DNA of 64,000 bases from Bifidobacterium callitrichidarum. GTDB taxonomy: Bacteria > Actinomycetota > Actinomycetes > Actinomycetales > Bifidobacteriaceae. Under the pieces are notes generated by a model. The model was given only the letters and a program-made list of their open reading frames with translations, was not told the DNA's origin and did not search any database. Each line of letters opens with the position of its first letter. The first letter of the stretch is position 1. Shown in pieces: positions 18,321-27,870 of the stretch. The position numbers and the translations under genes were made by a program. The DNA lies in assembly GCF_003129905.1 (NCBI RefSeq), contig NZ_QFFM01000017.1:1-64000 (forward strand). The letters run 5' to 3'.

Positions 18321-19960
18321 CACGCACCTACCGCCTGTCGGTATACCGCGCCGATGGTGCGGAAGTACTCCGCGTCGCTGAACTCGCGTTCGGCGAGCGC
18401 TCGGGACGCTTGGGACATATCCTCATAATGATTGCGTTCAGTGGCGATCTTCGCCAGCACATCGGCAAGCGCATGCGTATCGCCCGGCTCGATCAGGTAG
18501 CCGTTTTCACCGTCATGCACGGCGGCGGCCATGTCTCCCACGTTGGTGGCGACCACGGGCATGCCATGCGCGATGGCTTCCAGCACGGCCACCGGAAGCC
18601 CTTCGTTATAGGATGGCAGCACCAAAGTCTGGCATTGCTCGAACAGCGCACGCTTCTTCTCGCCGTCGGTCCAGCCGGCGAACTCCACAACCGGCATCCC
18701 GGCATCGGCAGCGGCGCCGGCCACATCGCCCAGCAACCCAAGCTCCCCGGCCTTAACCTTCAGCTCGTCTTCCTGGGCGCCGTTGCCGGCGATCACCACG
18801 CGCATATTGCCAAGACGCCCGGAATCACGCAGCAAGGCGACTGCATCCAGCAGATCGGCCACACCCTTGCGTTCGATGAGCACACCCATGAACAGCACAC
18901 GGAATGGCTCACCGGCCACCGGCCAGTGCGTCACATCGGATGGAATATGCACGGCGTTGCTTATCACCACGATATTCGCGTCCGGCTCGATGGCCCTGAT
19001 ATGCTCATGCCACTGCTCGCCCAGCACAATCACTGCCGAAGCCTCGCGCAGCATACGGCGAACCGGCTCCTGCTGTGACGGCTTGCAGCCGCCATACCAT
19101 TTGGCGAACTCGGATCCGTGCATATGCAGCACATCCGGAACCCCGTACTTGCGGCAAAGCCCGTGCACCTGCTGCTTGCGCACGAAGCTGCCCTTGTAGG
19201 ACATGTGAATGTGCACCACGTCCGGTCGTGTCTGCGGATTGGCCAGCAGCGCACGGATGCGGCGCAGGGCCTTCGCGAAGAACAGCATCTTCCTGACCGG
19301 ATTGGCAGCGATATACGTGGGAATGAACTTCATAGTCACGCCGTCAGCGGCCCAATCATGGCCCATCAGCTGGCTGATGACGCTGGTGATGCCACCCTTG
19401 ACGGACGAATCGTTGCCGACCATCAGCACACGCAGTCGCTGTACCTGTCCCTCATGCCCAGGCTCCCGAAGTTTCCCCATCACCTGCGAGCGCACGAATC
19501 CATCAATCGAATCGATGATGGTCTGCGTATTGGATTCGAACGGCCGATACGTGGTGTTCTTCACCTCCGCTAAGGCGTCGACGAGCTGGGAGCAGTCGTC
19601 GCAAGCGCAGATGATGCCCATCTGCTTGAATTCCTTGATGAGCTGCAGCTGGTGGTCGTCCACATGCTCGCCGTATTTGGCGAGGCGCGGCACGGCAATC
19701 ACCTTCTTACCCTTTTTCACCGCACCGATGATTGCTCCGGTACCGCCATGCGTGATGACGATATCGGCCTTGCTCATCTGCACGCCGAATTCGTCGCGGT
19801 CGAGGAACTGCTTGAACTCGTAATGCTTCGGCTGATAGTCGCTGTAGCCGCTCTGGGCGAATACCGGTTCCGTGATCACGCCGGAGGCCACCAGCTCATC
19901 CACCGCCTTGAGGAGTCGGTCGAACTGGAATTTCTGGGATCCCAGGGTAATGAAGATCAT
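18320..19960 (-). CDS. Fusion: Alg13/PssE-like domain joined to a GT4 glycosyltransferase
   Basis: A 546-residue protein with two complete parts. Residues 1-155 match the catalytic GT28-type subunit Alg13/PssE: it starts MIFITLGSQKFQFDRLLKAV and has IVITHGGTGAIIGAVKKGKK with the UDP-binding glycine loop. From about residue 178 a GT4 enzyme starts, RVLMVGNDSSVKGGITSVIS, with VVHIHMSYKGSFVRK and the E-x7-E region PSYNEGLPVAVLEAIAHG near 445. Alg13-type subunits need an Alg14-type membrane partner; that partner is encoded directly upstream (19976-20446). The fusion could add two consecutive sugars to the lipid carrier. The reading frame is continuous, so this is not a simple frameshift. Confidence 0.85.
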   Translation of the reverse strand: MIFITLGSQKFQFDRLLKAVDELVASGVITEPVFAQSGYSDYQPKHYEFKQFLDRDEFGVQMSKADIVITHGGTGAIIGAVKKGKKVIAVPRLAKYGEHVDDHQLQLIKEFKQMGIICACDDCSQLVDALAEVKNTTYRPFESNTQTIIDSIDGFVRSQVMGKLREPGHEGQVQRLRVLMVGNDSSVKGGITSVISQLMGHDWAADGVTMKFIPTYIAANPVRKMLFFAKALRRIRALLANPQTRPDVVHIHMSYKGSFVRKQQVHGLCRKYGVPDVLHMHGSEFAKWYGGCKPSQQEPVRRMLREASAVIVLGEQWHEHIRAIEPDANIVVISNAVHIPSDVTHWPVAGEPFRVLFMGVLIERKGVADLLDAVALLRDSGRLGNMRVVIAGNGAQEDELKVKAGELGLLGDVAGAAADAGMPVVEFAGWTDGEKKRALFEQCQTLVLPSYNEGLPVAVLEAIAHGMPVVATNVGDMAAAVHDGENGYLIEPGDTHALADVLAKIATERNHYEDMSQASRALAEREFSDAEYFRTIGAVYRQAVGA

Positions 19961-19975
19961 TGCTCGGCTCCCTTC

Positions 19976-20446
19976 CTAGTAGATGCTGCCCAGGCAGATG
20001 GCGTTCGGATAGATGTCCTTCATGCTCTCCCATTGCACGTAGAACTGGTCGGCGAACCGGTACAGCAGTTTGCCGGATTCGGTGGCGGAGGTCACTTTGG
20101 CGAAGGATTCGATGTAGATGAGCTTCTTGCCGAAGAGTTTCATCAGCAGGCACATGGGCAGCATGGCGAGTACTCCGGTGCAGATGATCACATCGGGGCG
20201 TTCCTTGATGATGATGCCCAAGCAACGGAAGCCGTTGAGCACCAGCTTGAGCAGCACCGTCTTTTCCTTGCGGTTGATCTGGCCCACGTAGTAGGTCTTC
20301 CTACCCTGTGCTTTGGCCTGGTACTGAGTCTTCTCGGTCAGGACGAAGCTGTCGTACCGCTCCATCAAAGGTTTCAGCATCATCAGCTGCTCGTAGTGGC
20401 CTCCCGAGGACGCCGCGAAGCAGAGTTTCGGTGATTTTCTGCTCAT
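19976..20446 (-). CDS. Alg14/PssD-like membrane-anchoring glycosyltransferase subunit
   Basis: A 156-residue protein that starts SPKLCFAASSGGHYEQLMML, the Alg14/PssD opening with the SGGH motif. It has RKTYYVGQINRKEK, a hydrophobic helix region TGVLAMLPMCLLMKLFG and LIYIESFAKVTSATESG, and ends with the short GSIY tail. In the PssD/PssE and Alg14/Alg13 pairs this subunit anchors the catalytic subunit to the membrane and helps bind the lipid acceptor. The catalytic partner is the fused N-terminal domain of the next gene, 15 bp downstream. The start at 20446 is where homology begins; the longer open frame runs back into the dehydrogenase gene. Confidence 0.85.
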   Translation of the reverse strand: MSRKSPKLCFAASSGGHYEQLMMLKPLMERYDSFVLTEKTQYQAKAQGRKTYYVGQINRKEKTVLLKLVLNGFRCLGIIIKERPDVIICTGVLAMLPMCLLMKLFGKKLIYIESFAKVTSATESGKLLYRFADQFYVQWESMKDIYPNAICLGSIY

Positions 20447-20510
20447 AGTCGTTGGTCTCCGATCAATGACAGCAGTCGGATAATCCGGACAGGCGGACAG
20501 ACGCGCCGAT

Positions 20511-21767
20511 TCAGTCCCTGCGGAACAGATCGCGGGTGTAGACCTTGTCCTCGATGTCATCGAGGCAGGCGTCGTAGCGGTTGGCGAGCACCGAGTCGCT
20601 GCGCCTCTTGAATTCATCGAGGTCATTGACCACTTCGCTGCCGAAGAACGTGCTGCCGTTTTCCAGCGTCGGCTCGTAGATGATGACGGTCGCGCCCTTG
20701 GCCTTGACGCGCTTCATCACGCCCTGAATGGCGGACTGACGGAAGTTATCCGAGTTGGCTTTCATGGTCAGTCGGTACACGCCCACGGTCACCGGCTTCT
20801 CGTCGGCGGCATCGTATTCGTTGTTCTCGCTGTATCCGTAGTATCCGGCCCTATTGAGCACGCTATCCGCGATGAAGTCCTTGCGGGTGCGGTTAGACTC
20901 CACAATGGCCTCGATGAGGTTCTCCGGAACGTCCTGATAGTTGGCGAGCAGCTGCTTGGTGTCCTTGGGTAGGCAGTAGCCGCCGTATCCGAAGCTCGGG
21001 TTGTTGTAGTGCGTGCCGATGCGGGGGTCCAGGCAGACGCCGTCGATGATCTCGCGGGTGTTCAGGCCCTTGGATTCCGCGTACGTGTCCAGTTCGTTGA
21101 AGTAGGAGACGCGCAGCGCCAGATAGGTGTTGGCGAACAGCTTCACGGCCTCCGCTTCGGTGAAGCCCATGATCAGGGTCTCGATGTCCTGCTCGATGGC
21201 GCCTTCCTGCAGGAGACCGGCGAACGTATGGGCCGCTTCCACCAGACGTTCATCTTCGGGATCCGTGCCCACCACGATGCGGCTCGGGTAGAGATTGTCA
21301 TACAGGGCCTTGGATTCGCGCAGGAATTCCGGGCTGAAGATGATGTTCCTGGAACCGGTCTTCTCACGGATGGACTTCGTGTAGCCCACAGGAATCGTGG
21401 ATTTGATGACCATGATCGCGTTCGGATTGACCTTCATGACCAGATCGATGACGGATTCCACGGCGGAGGTGTCGAAGAAGTTCCGCTTGCTGTCGTAATT
21501 GGTCGGGGCGGCGATAATCACGAAATCCGCATCGGCATAGGCTTTCTCGCCGTCGAGCGTGGCGGTGAGGTCCAGCTCCTCTTCCGCGAAGAACCGCTCG
21601 ATGTAATCGTCCTGGATCGGCGACTTGCGGGCGTTGATCATGTCCACTTTCTCGGGGACGATGTCCACAGCCGTGACCTTGTGGTGCTGGGCCAGCAGCA
21701 CGCTCAGGCTCAGGCCCACATAGCCGGTGCCGGCCACGGCGATATTCAGGGACTCGCGTTCAGTCAT
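20511..21767 (-). CDS. ugd: UDP-glucose 6-dehydrogenase
   Basis: A 418-residue nucleotide-sugar dehydrogenase. The N-terminal Rossmann domain has [17 protein letters not shown] (about residues 11-27), and KSTIPVGYT and FSPEFLRES follow. The catalytic cysteine lies in [14 protein letters not shown] (about residue 264), the UDP-glucose/UDP-GlcA type rather than the WecC type. It oxidises UDP-glucose twice with NAD to UDP-glucuronate, supplying an acidic sugar for the polymer. The start at 21767 has AAGAGG about 8 nt upstream. The position after the BY-kinase gene matters because such kinases phosphorylate Ugd in other bacteria. Confidence 0.88.
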   Translation of the reverse strand: MTERESLNIAVAGTGYVGLSLSVLLAQHHKVTAVDIVPEKVDMINARKSPIQDDYIERFFAEEELDLTATLDGEKAYADADFVIIAAPTNYDSKRNFFDTSAVESVIDLVMKVNPNAIMVIKSTIPVGYTKSIREKTGSRNIIFSPEFLRESKALYDNLYPSRIVVGTDPEDERLVEAAHTFAGLLQEGAIEQDIETLIMGFTEAEAVKLFANTYLALRVSYFNELDTYAESKGLNTREIIDGVCLDPRIGTHYNNPSFGYGGYCLPKDTKQLLANYQDVPENLIEAIVESNRTRKDFIADSVLNRAGYYGYSENNEYDAADEKPVTVGVYRLTMKANSDNFRQSAIQGVMKRVKAKGATVIIYEPTLENGSTFFGSEVVNDLDEFKRRSDSVLANRYDACLDDIEDKVYTRDLFRRD

Positions 21768-21871
21768 ACGTGAACCTCTTTCTTTAACTGAATCATCGTG
21801 GGAAAGGTCATGCCGGTATCGCACTGTTCCGATGACTCCGGCAGGGGGCTTACGGTATTGAGGAGGCGCCT

Positions 21872-23323
21872 TCAGCGATCCTCGGCGTCGCGCTGCTTCG
21901 CGCCTTTGCCGCCATGCTTCTTGCCACGCTCCGACTTGCCTTCGCCGTAATAGTAGTAGTAACCGGACTTGTGGGACTTGTCCTGGTCGGCGTAGTTGAT
22001 GGCCACACCGGCAGCGTGGATGTCGAGTGTTTCCAGTTCCTGGGCGGTCTGTCGGAGCATGTTCTTCTCGGTGATACCGAGGCCGGCCACAAGCAGCAGT
22101 TCGGGGCCTTCCTTGGCGAACACGGCGGCGTCGTTGGCAACCTGCATCGGGGCGGTGTCCACAATCACGTAGTCGTAAGCGCTGGAGACCTGGTCGATGA
22201 GGGCCTTCATGGCACGGGAGTTGAGCAGGATGCTCGGGTTCATGGTCTGGGTGCCGGCCGGCAGCACGTGCAGGTTCTGCTTCCAGTAGCGTTGGATGGC
22301 GTCCTGCGAGGAGACCTGGTTGGTGATGAGATGGGTCAGACCCACATTGCCTTCGATGCCGAGCTTGTCGCTGACGGACGGGTTACGCACATCGGCATCG
22401 ATGAGCAGCACTTTGCCGTCGTTTTCGGCGAAGGCGGTAGCGAGGTTGACGCACAGCGTGGTCTTGCCTTCGGACGGACCGGCGGAGGTCACCACGATCA
22501 CATTGGACTGGGGACCGTCTGGCAGCGCGAACGTGAGGTTGGTACGCAGACGACGCACCTCCTCGGCCTCACGGGAAGCCGGCTTGGCGATGATGACCGG
22601 GGTCTTGCCCGCGTATGCCTCATCACGGCTCAGGGTGCCGAGCACCGGCGCCTCCACGATGTTGGTGACATCGGTATCAAGGCGAACGCGGGTGTCCAGC
22701 AGGTCCTTGATCAGCGCGGCCACGATGCCCAGGATGATGCCGCAGGCCACGCCGGCAGCAAGATTGCGGGGAATGTTCGGAGAGCTGGGCGAGGCCGGCG
22801 TATACGCTTGCTGAACCACGGTCAGGTTCACCGGGGAGACGATCTTATCGCCCTCATCGGTGTACAGGGTGGACGTCACCTGCTTCTTCAGGCTTTCGGC
22901 GACCGCGTTGGCGATGTTCGAGGCCATCTTCGGGTCGGGGTTCTTCACCGAGATGTCCACCAGCATGGTGCCGTCCGGGTTCGATGCGGTGACACCTTGG
23001 GCGAGATCGCTCACCGTGGCGTTAAGTCCCAAATCGTCAATCACCGGCTGAAGCACGGATTCGGTCTTCACCAGCTGTGGATACGTCTGAATCTGGCTGT
23101 TGATGTAGTTCGCACCGGAACTCAGCTCGCCTGCGTTGCCTGAGCTTCCCGTCTCACCGGATCCCGCGGAGGTACGGTACGTGGCCAACAATTCGGCCGT
23201 GGCCGTGTACTGCGTGGTGCGTGTAAAGGTGTAACCGGCCATTGCCGCCACCACAACCACCAGCGTGATCACAGCGGTGATGAGATGCTTTTTCAGCACA
23301 TTGAAAATGTCGAGAATCGTCAC
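21872..23323 (-). CDS. Polysaccharide chain-length determinant fused to tyrosine kinase (Wzz/BY-kinase)
   Basis: A 483-residue protein. A Wzz-type N-terminus has a first membrane helix at about 15-36 and a second near 175-200. The cytoplasmic BY-kinase domain has Walker A in [15 protein letters not shown] (about 277-291), Walker A' in [11 protein letters not shown] and Walker B in YVIVDTAPM. The C-terminus holds five consecutive tyrosines in [11 protein letters not shown] (about 452-456), the cluster that autophosphorylates. It controls polymer length and coordinates assembly. The GTG start has GGAG about 8 nt upstream. Having both parts in one chain is the common arrangement in actinobacteria and Gram-negatives, unlike the split CpsC/CpsD of firmicutes. 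Confidence 0.88.
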   Translation of the reverse strand: MTILDIFNVLKKHLITAVITLVVVVAAMAGYTFTRTTQYTATAELLATYRTSAGSGETGSSGNAGELSSGANYINSQIQTYPQLVKTESVLQPVIDDLGLNATVSDLAQGVTASNPDGTMLVDISVKNPDPKMASNIANAVAESLKKQVTSTLYTDEGDKIVSPVNLTVVQQAYTPASPSSPNIPRNLAAGVACGIILGIVAALIKDLLDTRVRLDTDVTNIVEAPVLGTLSRDEAYAGKTPVIIAKPASREAEEVRRLRTNLTFALPDGPQSNVIVVTSAGPSEGKTTLCVNLATAFAENDGKVLLIDADVRNPSVSDKLGIEGNVGLTHLITNQVSSQDAIQRYWKQNLHVLPAGTQTMNPSILLNSRAMKALIDQVSSAYDYVIVDTAPMQVANDAAVFAKEGPELLLVAGLGITEKNMLRQTAQELETLDIHAAGVAINYADQDKSHKSGYYYYYGEGKSERGKKHGGKGAKQRDAEDR

Positions 23324-23395
23324 TTAGGCACTCCGTTCCCAGCTGAGGAATTCCAGCTCAGGGGTTGTTGCGTATCTGTTCAAGTTTACCGACAA

Positions 23396-23407
23396 GGGGG
23401 TACCCCC
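23396..23407. promoter_or_regulatory. Perfect 12-bp palindrome GGGGGTACCCCC
   Basis: GGGGGTACCCCC lies in the 114-bp spacer between the DUF4012 gene and the Wzz/BY-kinase gene, about 73 bp before the kinase start on the minus strand. A perfect GC-rich palindrome in front of a regulated EPS gene could bind a dimeric regulator or form a small hairpin. No regulator is known for it from this sequence. Confidence 0.35.
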
Positions 23408-23437
23408 ACCACGAGGAGGGTGTCTGGCGCCCCGCCG

Positions 23438-25432
23438 TCAGTCGGTCGAAGGGGTCTGGCGGACGACCAGCTCAGTGGAGCCTGCCGAGGCGCTCGCCAG
23501 CACGTGGATGGTGGTGGTGAACCGCTCCCCTGGCTCCAGGGTCACGGTCTTGGCGCCCACGGTGAGACCGTCGTGTGTGGCAATCTGGTCGAAATCCTCG
23601 CTCCAGTCCACCAGCCGGCCGCCAGCGGGGGCGTACACGTACAGCACGGTTTCGATCTCGCCGCGGCGGGGCTTGCCGTCGCCGTCGTAGCCGCGCAACA
23701 GATCGGGCGCGGCGGCCACGGCCGAAGCGTCCGCCGTGTTGGTGAGCGTCACGGTAAGTGTGTACTGGCGTGCCCCGTTGGGGTAGGTCTTGTCATATTT
23801 GCTGGTCACCTCGCGCTTCAGGTACCAGTCCATCTTGCCCATGGTGGCGTCGTTGAAGTACACGCCGGCCTCGGGCTGGGCGGGTTTGGTAGCCAGCGCC
23901 CCGGAGACCTGCACGCCGGCCAGTTTCTCCTGCTCGGCCTCGTGCGCGCTCCAGAGATACAGATGACCGTCCTGAACCGCCTGTCGCACGGTTTTGAGCA
24001 TCTGCATGCCCTTGCCGTCGAGGTTGTGCAGCACGTGGTTAAAGACCTGGCTGGCAGCCAGCGCGAAGAACACGTCCTGTTCGGCTTGCGTGCTGGAGCC
24101 CAGGTAGATGCGGTTGAGCAGTATCCGCGCGGCGTTCTGGCCGTCCAGGGTCACGGCTGAGCCGCCACCCGATCCGCTGCCACCGGTACCACCGTCCAGC
24201 AGAGCACTGGCCGTATCATCCAACGTGACCGGTCCGGCCACAGCAAGCAGCCGTTGCAGAAACACCGGATCCACACTGATCACGCCATCCACGCTGCCAT
24301 TGCCGGCACGCTGCCAGATGTCATGCGCCAGCTTGGCTGTGCGGGTGAAGTCCGGCGTGAAGTTGATGTCCTGATAGTCGGTGGCCATTTTGGTGGAGAA
24401 CAGGTTGCGTTCGTCCGCCGTGAGCACGCTGCGGGCCTCGGCGTCACTGAACACCGCGTCCGCAGGCGGGGTGGCGAATGAGCCGAGCGCCAGTTTGCCT
24501 GCGTTGATGGTCAGCACACCCCATGAGCTGGCGATGCCGCCGGTGGCGCGCAGTTCGGCGTTGTTCTGAGCCAGGACCAGGTACGTACGGGTGCCGCCGG
24601 ATTGCCCCGTGGCCAGCATCGACGGCAGGATGCTTGCCAGATTGCCGGCCGTGCCGGTCAGATCGGCCAACGTGCCGAGCTGCTCGCGGCCCTGTGCGAT
24701 AGCACTGTTGAGCTGGGGGAAGTGCGTCTCGCCCACGGTGTTGAGCTGCGCGGCGGCATCCGTGAGCGACTGATTGGCCCGAGCGAGGTCCGGGGCCACG
24801 GAATCCAACCCTCCCAGCGAAATCGTGCCGTCCTTAATGCCGAGGTCGTTCACGTCGACGGTTCGTGCCACGTTGGCGAGCGCCGGCATCGCGTTGTTGG
24901 ACACGTCCTCGAGGATGCGCACGACCTCGCGCACGGTGCTGATGTCCGAACCGTAGTATGGCGTGAGTCCGGCGAGCGCCCACACCGGCTGGCTGGTCTG
25001 CGCGTAAGTCCGGTCGATGTGCTGGGAGACCTCGTCGATGCCGTCCGCGATTTTGTCGAGGTCGAGGTCGCCGCCCTGCACTTCGGTTTGCAGGTTTTTC
25101 GCGGCAGCAACCGCGGCCTCCACCTCGCCTTTGGCGGTCCATGCGGATACGGCGAACCAGCCGCCCAGCGCGATAATCGCCAAAACCAGTACGCCGAGTA
25201 CGGAAAGCACGATGCGACGGCGGGCGCGGGCGCGTTTCATGCGGGCCACGGACGCACGGCTCATGCGACGGCGGCGCGGGTGTGCGGAACCGTCGGAGTC
25301 AGGCCGGCGGGCGGCATCGGACGAATCGCGAGTCTCGGCAGCTCGCGGAACAGCGGACGCTGCGGGAGATGCGGACGGCACAGGAGGCTTGGGAGGCTCG
25401 CCGGAAGCCCCCGTCGGGCGAGACTCGTTCAT
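23438..25432 (-). CDS. DUF4012 domain protein, membrane-anchored
   Basis: A 664-residue protein. Residues 1-75 are a disordered, Arg/Pro/Ser-rich cytoplasmic tail. A single transmembrane helix (about 76-98, IVLSVLGVLVLAIIALGGWF) follows, then a large extracytoplasmic region. The DUF4012 signature AQNNAELRATGGIASSWG is near residues 286-303. A Gly/Ser-rich linker (about 424-437) precedes the last third. DUF4012 proteins are frequent in actinobacterial polysaccharide loci but their activity is not established. The start overlaps the stop of the priming transferase gene by one base (TGATG), with AGGGGG about 9 nt upstream. A role in export or attachment of the polymer at the cell surface is a guess from location and topology. 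Confidence 0.8.
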   Translation of the reverse strand: MNESRPTGASGEPPKPPVPSASPAASAVPRAAETRDSSDAARRPDSDGSAHPRRRRMSRASVARMKRARARRRIVLSVLGVLVLAIIALGGWFAVSAWTAKGEVEAAVAAAKNLQTEVQGGDLDLDKIADGIDEVSQHIDRTYAQTSQPVWALAGLTPYYGSDISTVREVVRILEDVSNNAMPALANVARTVDVNDLGIKDGTISLGGLDSVAPDLARANQSLTDAAAQLNTVGETHFPQLNSAIAQGREQLGTLADLTGTAGNLASILPSMLATGQSGGTRTYLVLAQNNAELRATGGIASSWGVLTINAGKLALGSFATPPADAVFSDAEARSVLTADERNLFSTKMATDYQDINFTPDFTRTAKLAHDIWQRAGNGSVDGVISVDPVFLQRLLAVAGPVTLDDTASALLDGGTGGSGSGGGSAVTLDGQNAARILLNRIYLGSSTQAEQDVFFALAASQVFNHVLHNLDGKGMQMLKTVRQAVQDGHLYLWSAHEAEQEKLAGVQVSGALATKPAQPEAGVYFNDATMGKMDWYLKREVTSKYDKTYPNGARQYTLTVTLTNTADASAVAAAPDLLRGYDGDGKPRRGEIETVLYVYAPAGGRLVDWSEDFDQIATHDGLTVGAKTVTLEPGERFTTTIHVLASASAGSTELVVRQTPSTD

Positions 25433-26982
25433 CAGTAGGCCCCCTTATGGCTCAGCACAGCCCCCACCGTACGGAACATGAGTCCGATGTCGCCCATGAT
25501 CGACCAGTTCTGCACATAGGCCACATCCAGCGCCTCGCTTTCCGCGGCGGACAGATCGGAGCGGCCGGACACCTGCCACGGTCCGGTGATGCCGGGCTTG
25601 ACCAGCATGCGCGTGGCGTACAGCTTGTTGTATCGCGCATATTCCTCGGGCAGTGGCGGGCGCGGGCCCACGGCGGACATGTCGCCCTTGAAGACGTTGA
25701 GGAACTGGGGCAGCTCGTCGATGGAGAAGCGGCGGATGAACCGGCCCACCGGCGTGATGCGCGGGTCGTTCTTCATTTTGAAGATGAACCGGTCGGTCTG
25801 ACCGGTCTGCTCGGCGAGGGCGGCCTTGAGCGCGTCCGCGTTGGTGACCATCGAACGGAACTTGATCATCTCGAACGGCTTGCCGTTGAGACCGATACGG
25901 GTCTGGGTGTAGAACACCGGGCCACCGTCGGTGAGTTTGATGGCGATGGCCACCGGCACGGTGATGATTGAGGAGCAGACGATGGCCAGCGCGGAGACGA
26001 TGATGTCGAACAAACGCTTGGCGAGGCGCACGGACGGCGAGTACTGGGCGAGACGCTGGGTGATGATGGTGACGCCCTGGATGGAGCGGACCTGGAACTC
26101 GTGGTTCGCGGTGTCCGCCGCGGAGGCGAGCATCGCGATCTCCAGTCCAGAGGATTCCATGCGCGCGCAGAAGATGTTGTAGTTGTCCGAGTAGCGGCGC
26201 AGCTCGTCCGCCACCAGCACGGTCTGGGCGTTCATGTCGATGATGTGGCGGGCCAGATCGGTGTCGCTGTACTGCAGGACCGGCAGCGGGGCTCCCCAGA
26301 AGTCCTCGAGCGCGGCTTTCACCGAAGCCAGGTCCGGGTCCGGCTCGATGAGGCTCGTCGTCTGGTTGCAGCGAATCGGGCAGACGGCCACCGGATGATA
26401 GTTGAGCTGCTGGCGCAGGCGCAGGAATCGCAAAGTATGGCCGATGCCCTGGGGCGAGCCGACGATCACCGTACCGTAGGCGAACTGGCCCTTGCTGCGG
26501 CTGCGGGCCAGGAACAGGCGGGACACGATACGTTCCGCCAAGGTCAGACAGCTGCCGGCGAGCACCATGATGGTCAGCGTGGTGAGCGTCAGACGGAAAT
26601 CGAAGACGTAGTCGAACGTGCAGTGGACCATCCAGCACAGGGCCGTGCCTTTGCCGAGCAGCATGTTCACGCGGTAGCCGTCGCCCATGACGTGCCGGTG
26701 ATAGATGCCCACGGCCCGGATGGACCAGACCCAGAAACATGCGGCGATGACGAGGTACACCGTGGGGTCCATCGAGAACCCGAAGCGCATGGAGTAGAAC
26801 GGCAGGTTGCTGCGGCGCAGGTTCAGTACGGTGGCGCCGGCGATGATGAACATGGCGGCGTCCACCAGCATGAGCGCCATGTTGACGAAGAACCGCCAAT
26901 AGAGCACCTGGGAGAGCTGCCGCTGACGGAGATCGCTGAACTGCTCGTCGGTGCGTTCGCGGAGTTGAGCTGACTGAACCAC
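25432..26982 (-). CDS. Priming sugar-phosphate transferase (WbaP/CpsE-like)
   Basis: A protein of about 516 residues from the GTG at 26982. The N-terminal half has about four or five membrane helices and a nucleotide-binding-like middle domain. The C-terminal third is the catalytic bacterial sugar transferase: RLAKRLFDIIVSALAIV, GPVFYTQTRIGLNGKPFEMI, KFRSMVTNADALK, FSIDELPQFLNVFKGDMSAV, GPRPPLPEEY and KPGITGPWQVSGRS. It transfers a sugar phosphate (usually glucose- or galactose-1-P) to undecaprenyl phosphate, the first step of the repeat unit. The frame is open further upstream; GTG 26982 is preferred because GGTGGA precedes it and the homology starts soon after. Confidence 0.85.
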   Translation of the reverse strand: MVQSAQLRERTDEQFSDLRQRQLSQVLYWRFFVNMALMLVDAAMFIIAGATVLNLRRSNLPFYSMRFGFSMDPTVYLVIAACFWVWSIRAVGIYHRHVMGDGYRVNMLLGKGTALCWMVHCTFDYVFDFRLTLTTLTIMVLAGSCLTLAERIVSRLFLARSRSKGQFAYGTVIVGSPQGIGHTLRFLRLRQQLNYHPVAVCPIRCNQTTSLIEPDPDLASVKAALEDFWGAPLPVLQYSDTDLARHIIDMNAQTVLVADELRRYSDNYNIFCARMESSGLEIAMLASAADTANHEFQVRSIQGVTIITQRLAQYSPSVRLAKRLFDIIVSALAIVCSSIITVPVAIAIKLTDGGPVFYTQTRIGLNGKPFEMIKFRSMVTNADALKAALAEQTGQTDRFIFKMKNDPRITPVGRFIRRFSIDELPQFLNVFKGDMSAVGPRPPLPEEYARYNKLYATRMLVKPGITGPWQVSGRSDLSAAESEALDVAYVQNWSIMGDIGLMFRTVGAVLSHKGAY

Positions 26983-27162
26983 TGATCCACCCTGCGCTGA
27001 TCGATGTCGTACGTGTGCCTGAAAACATGGTCGGCATTCCGGGCGGCGAGCGCGGGTCGTATATGCCATTCCGAAGTCGGTCGGGAGGCTTGGGATACCC
27101 CCGAACTGCGGAAAATATTGTACAGGACCCCCTACGACTCTCGGGGGTGGATAGTGTCGGAA

Positions 27163-27870
27163 TCAGTCGTTGTGGTCGGTATTGTTGCCGCGCTTCTTGA
27201 GCTCGTCGATTTCCTGCTCGAGTTGGATGATGTACCGGACCTGCTGGCGGATGAGCTGGTCGCGCAGATCGTCGCCGTCAGATGCCGCGGACGCGGCGGG
27301 CGCGGTCGAATCGGCGGACGACGTATCGGCGGTTTGCAACGGTTCGGCATCGTCGGCATGAACAGCGAATCGCGCAGACCTGCCTGCGGAACCTGCGGAC
27401 CAATCACGGGCGGGCAGCGGGGCCAGCACCGACTTGTCGCTGGCGGCACCCGAGACCATGCGACGACCACGCACCTTACCGCGCGCGGATTTGACCTCGC
27501 TTAGCGGAACCTCTCCGGAGAAGATCTCGGCGGCGGACTCCCTCCAACGGGAGAAGCAACGCTCGATGCGCTTGTACCCGATGAGCTCGGGCGGCAGGCC
27601 CGCCTTGCGGAACAGGTCGACCGGGCTGCCGCCCTGGTAGTAGCTGGTGAGGCACTGACGCTTGAAGACGGTGGTGTAGGTGATGCGCACCGCCGACGCG
27701 GAGGCCACCGCCGGCAGGCTTTCAAGATAGCTGATTTGTTCCTTGGTGAAGGGTGCTCTGCTGCTCATGGTGTGACGCGGTCTCCCCGATGCTTGTACCG
27801 CAGGCATGCGCGATCCGTGGACGGTAAGAGGTTCAACATCGAGTTCCGTCATGGTCAGGGTCGCTTTCAT
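27163..27870 (-). CDS. Putative HTH-domain regulatory protein
   Basis: A protein of about 235 residues. After a variable leader, the conserved part reads FTKEQISYLESLPAVASAS, RITYTTVFKRQCLTSYYQGG, SPVDLFRKAGLPPELIGYK and RIERCFSRW, a helix-turn-helix-like arrangement known from uncharacterised bacterial HTH proteins. A low-complexity Ala/Ser linker follows, and the last 30 residues (DQLIRQQVRYIIQLEQEIDE and on) look like a coiled coil. It lies just upstream of the priming transferase in the same direction, so it may regulate the EPS operon. The start is uncertain: in-frame ATG codons occur at 27870, 27852, 27807 and 27768, none with a strong ribosome-binding site. Confidence 0.6.
   Translation of the reverse strand: MKATLTMTELDVEPLTVHGSRMPAVQASGRPRHTMSSRAPFTKEQISYLESLPAVASASAVRITYTTVFKRQCLTSYYQGGSPVDLFRKAGLPPELIGYKRIERCFSRWRESAAEIFSGEVPLSEVKSARGKVRGRRMVSGAASDKSVLAPLPARDWSAGSAGRSARFAVHADDAEPLQTADTSSADSTAPAASAASDGDDLRDQLIRQQVRYIIQLEQEIDELKKRGNNTDHND

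Noticed and set aside
25445..27037. Second long minus-strand frame over the priming transferase
   Set aside because: The translation is Arg/His/Pro-rich, typical of the +1 frame of high-GC genes; the other frame carries all sugar transferase motifs.
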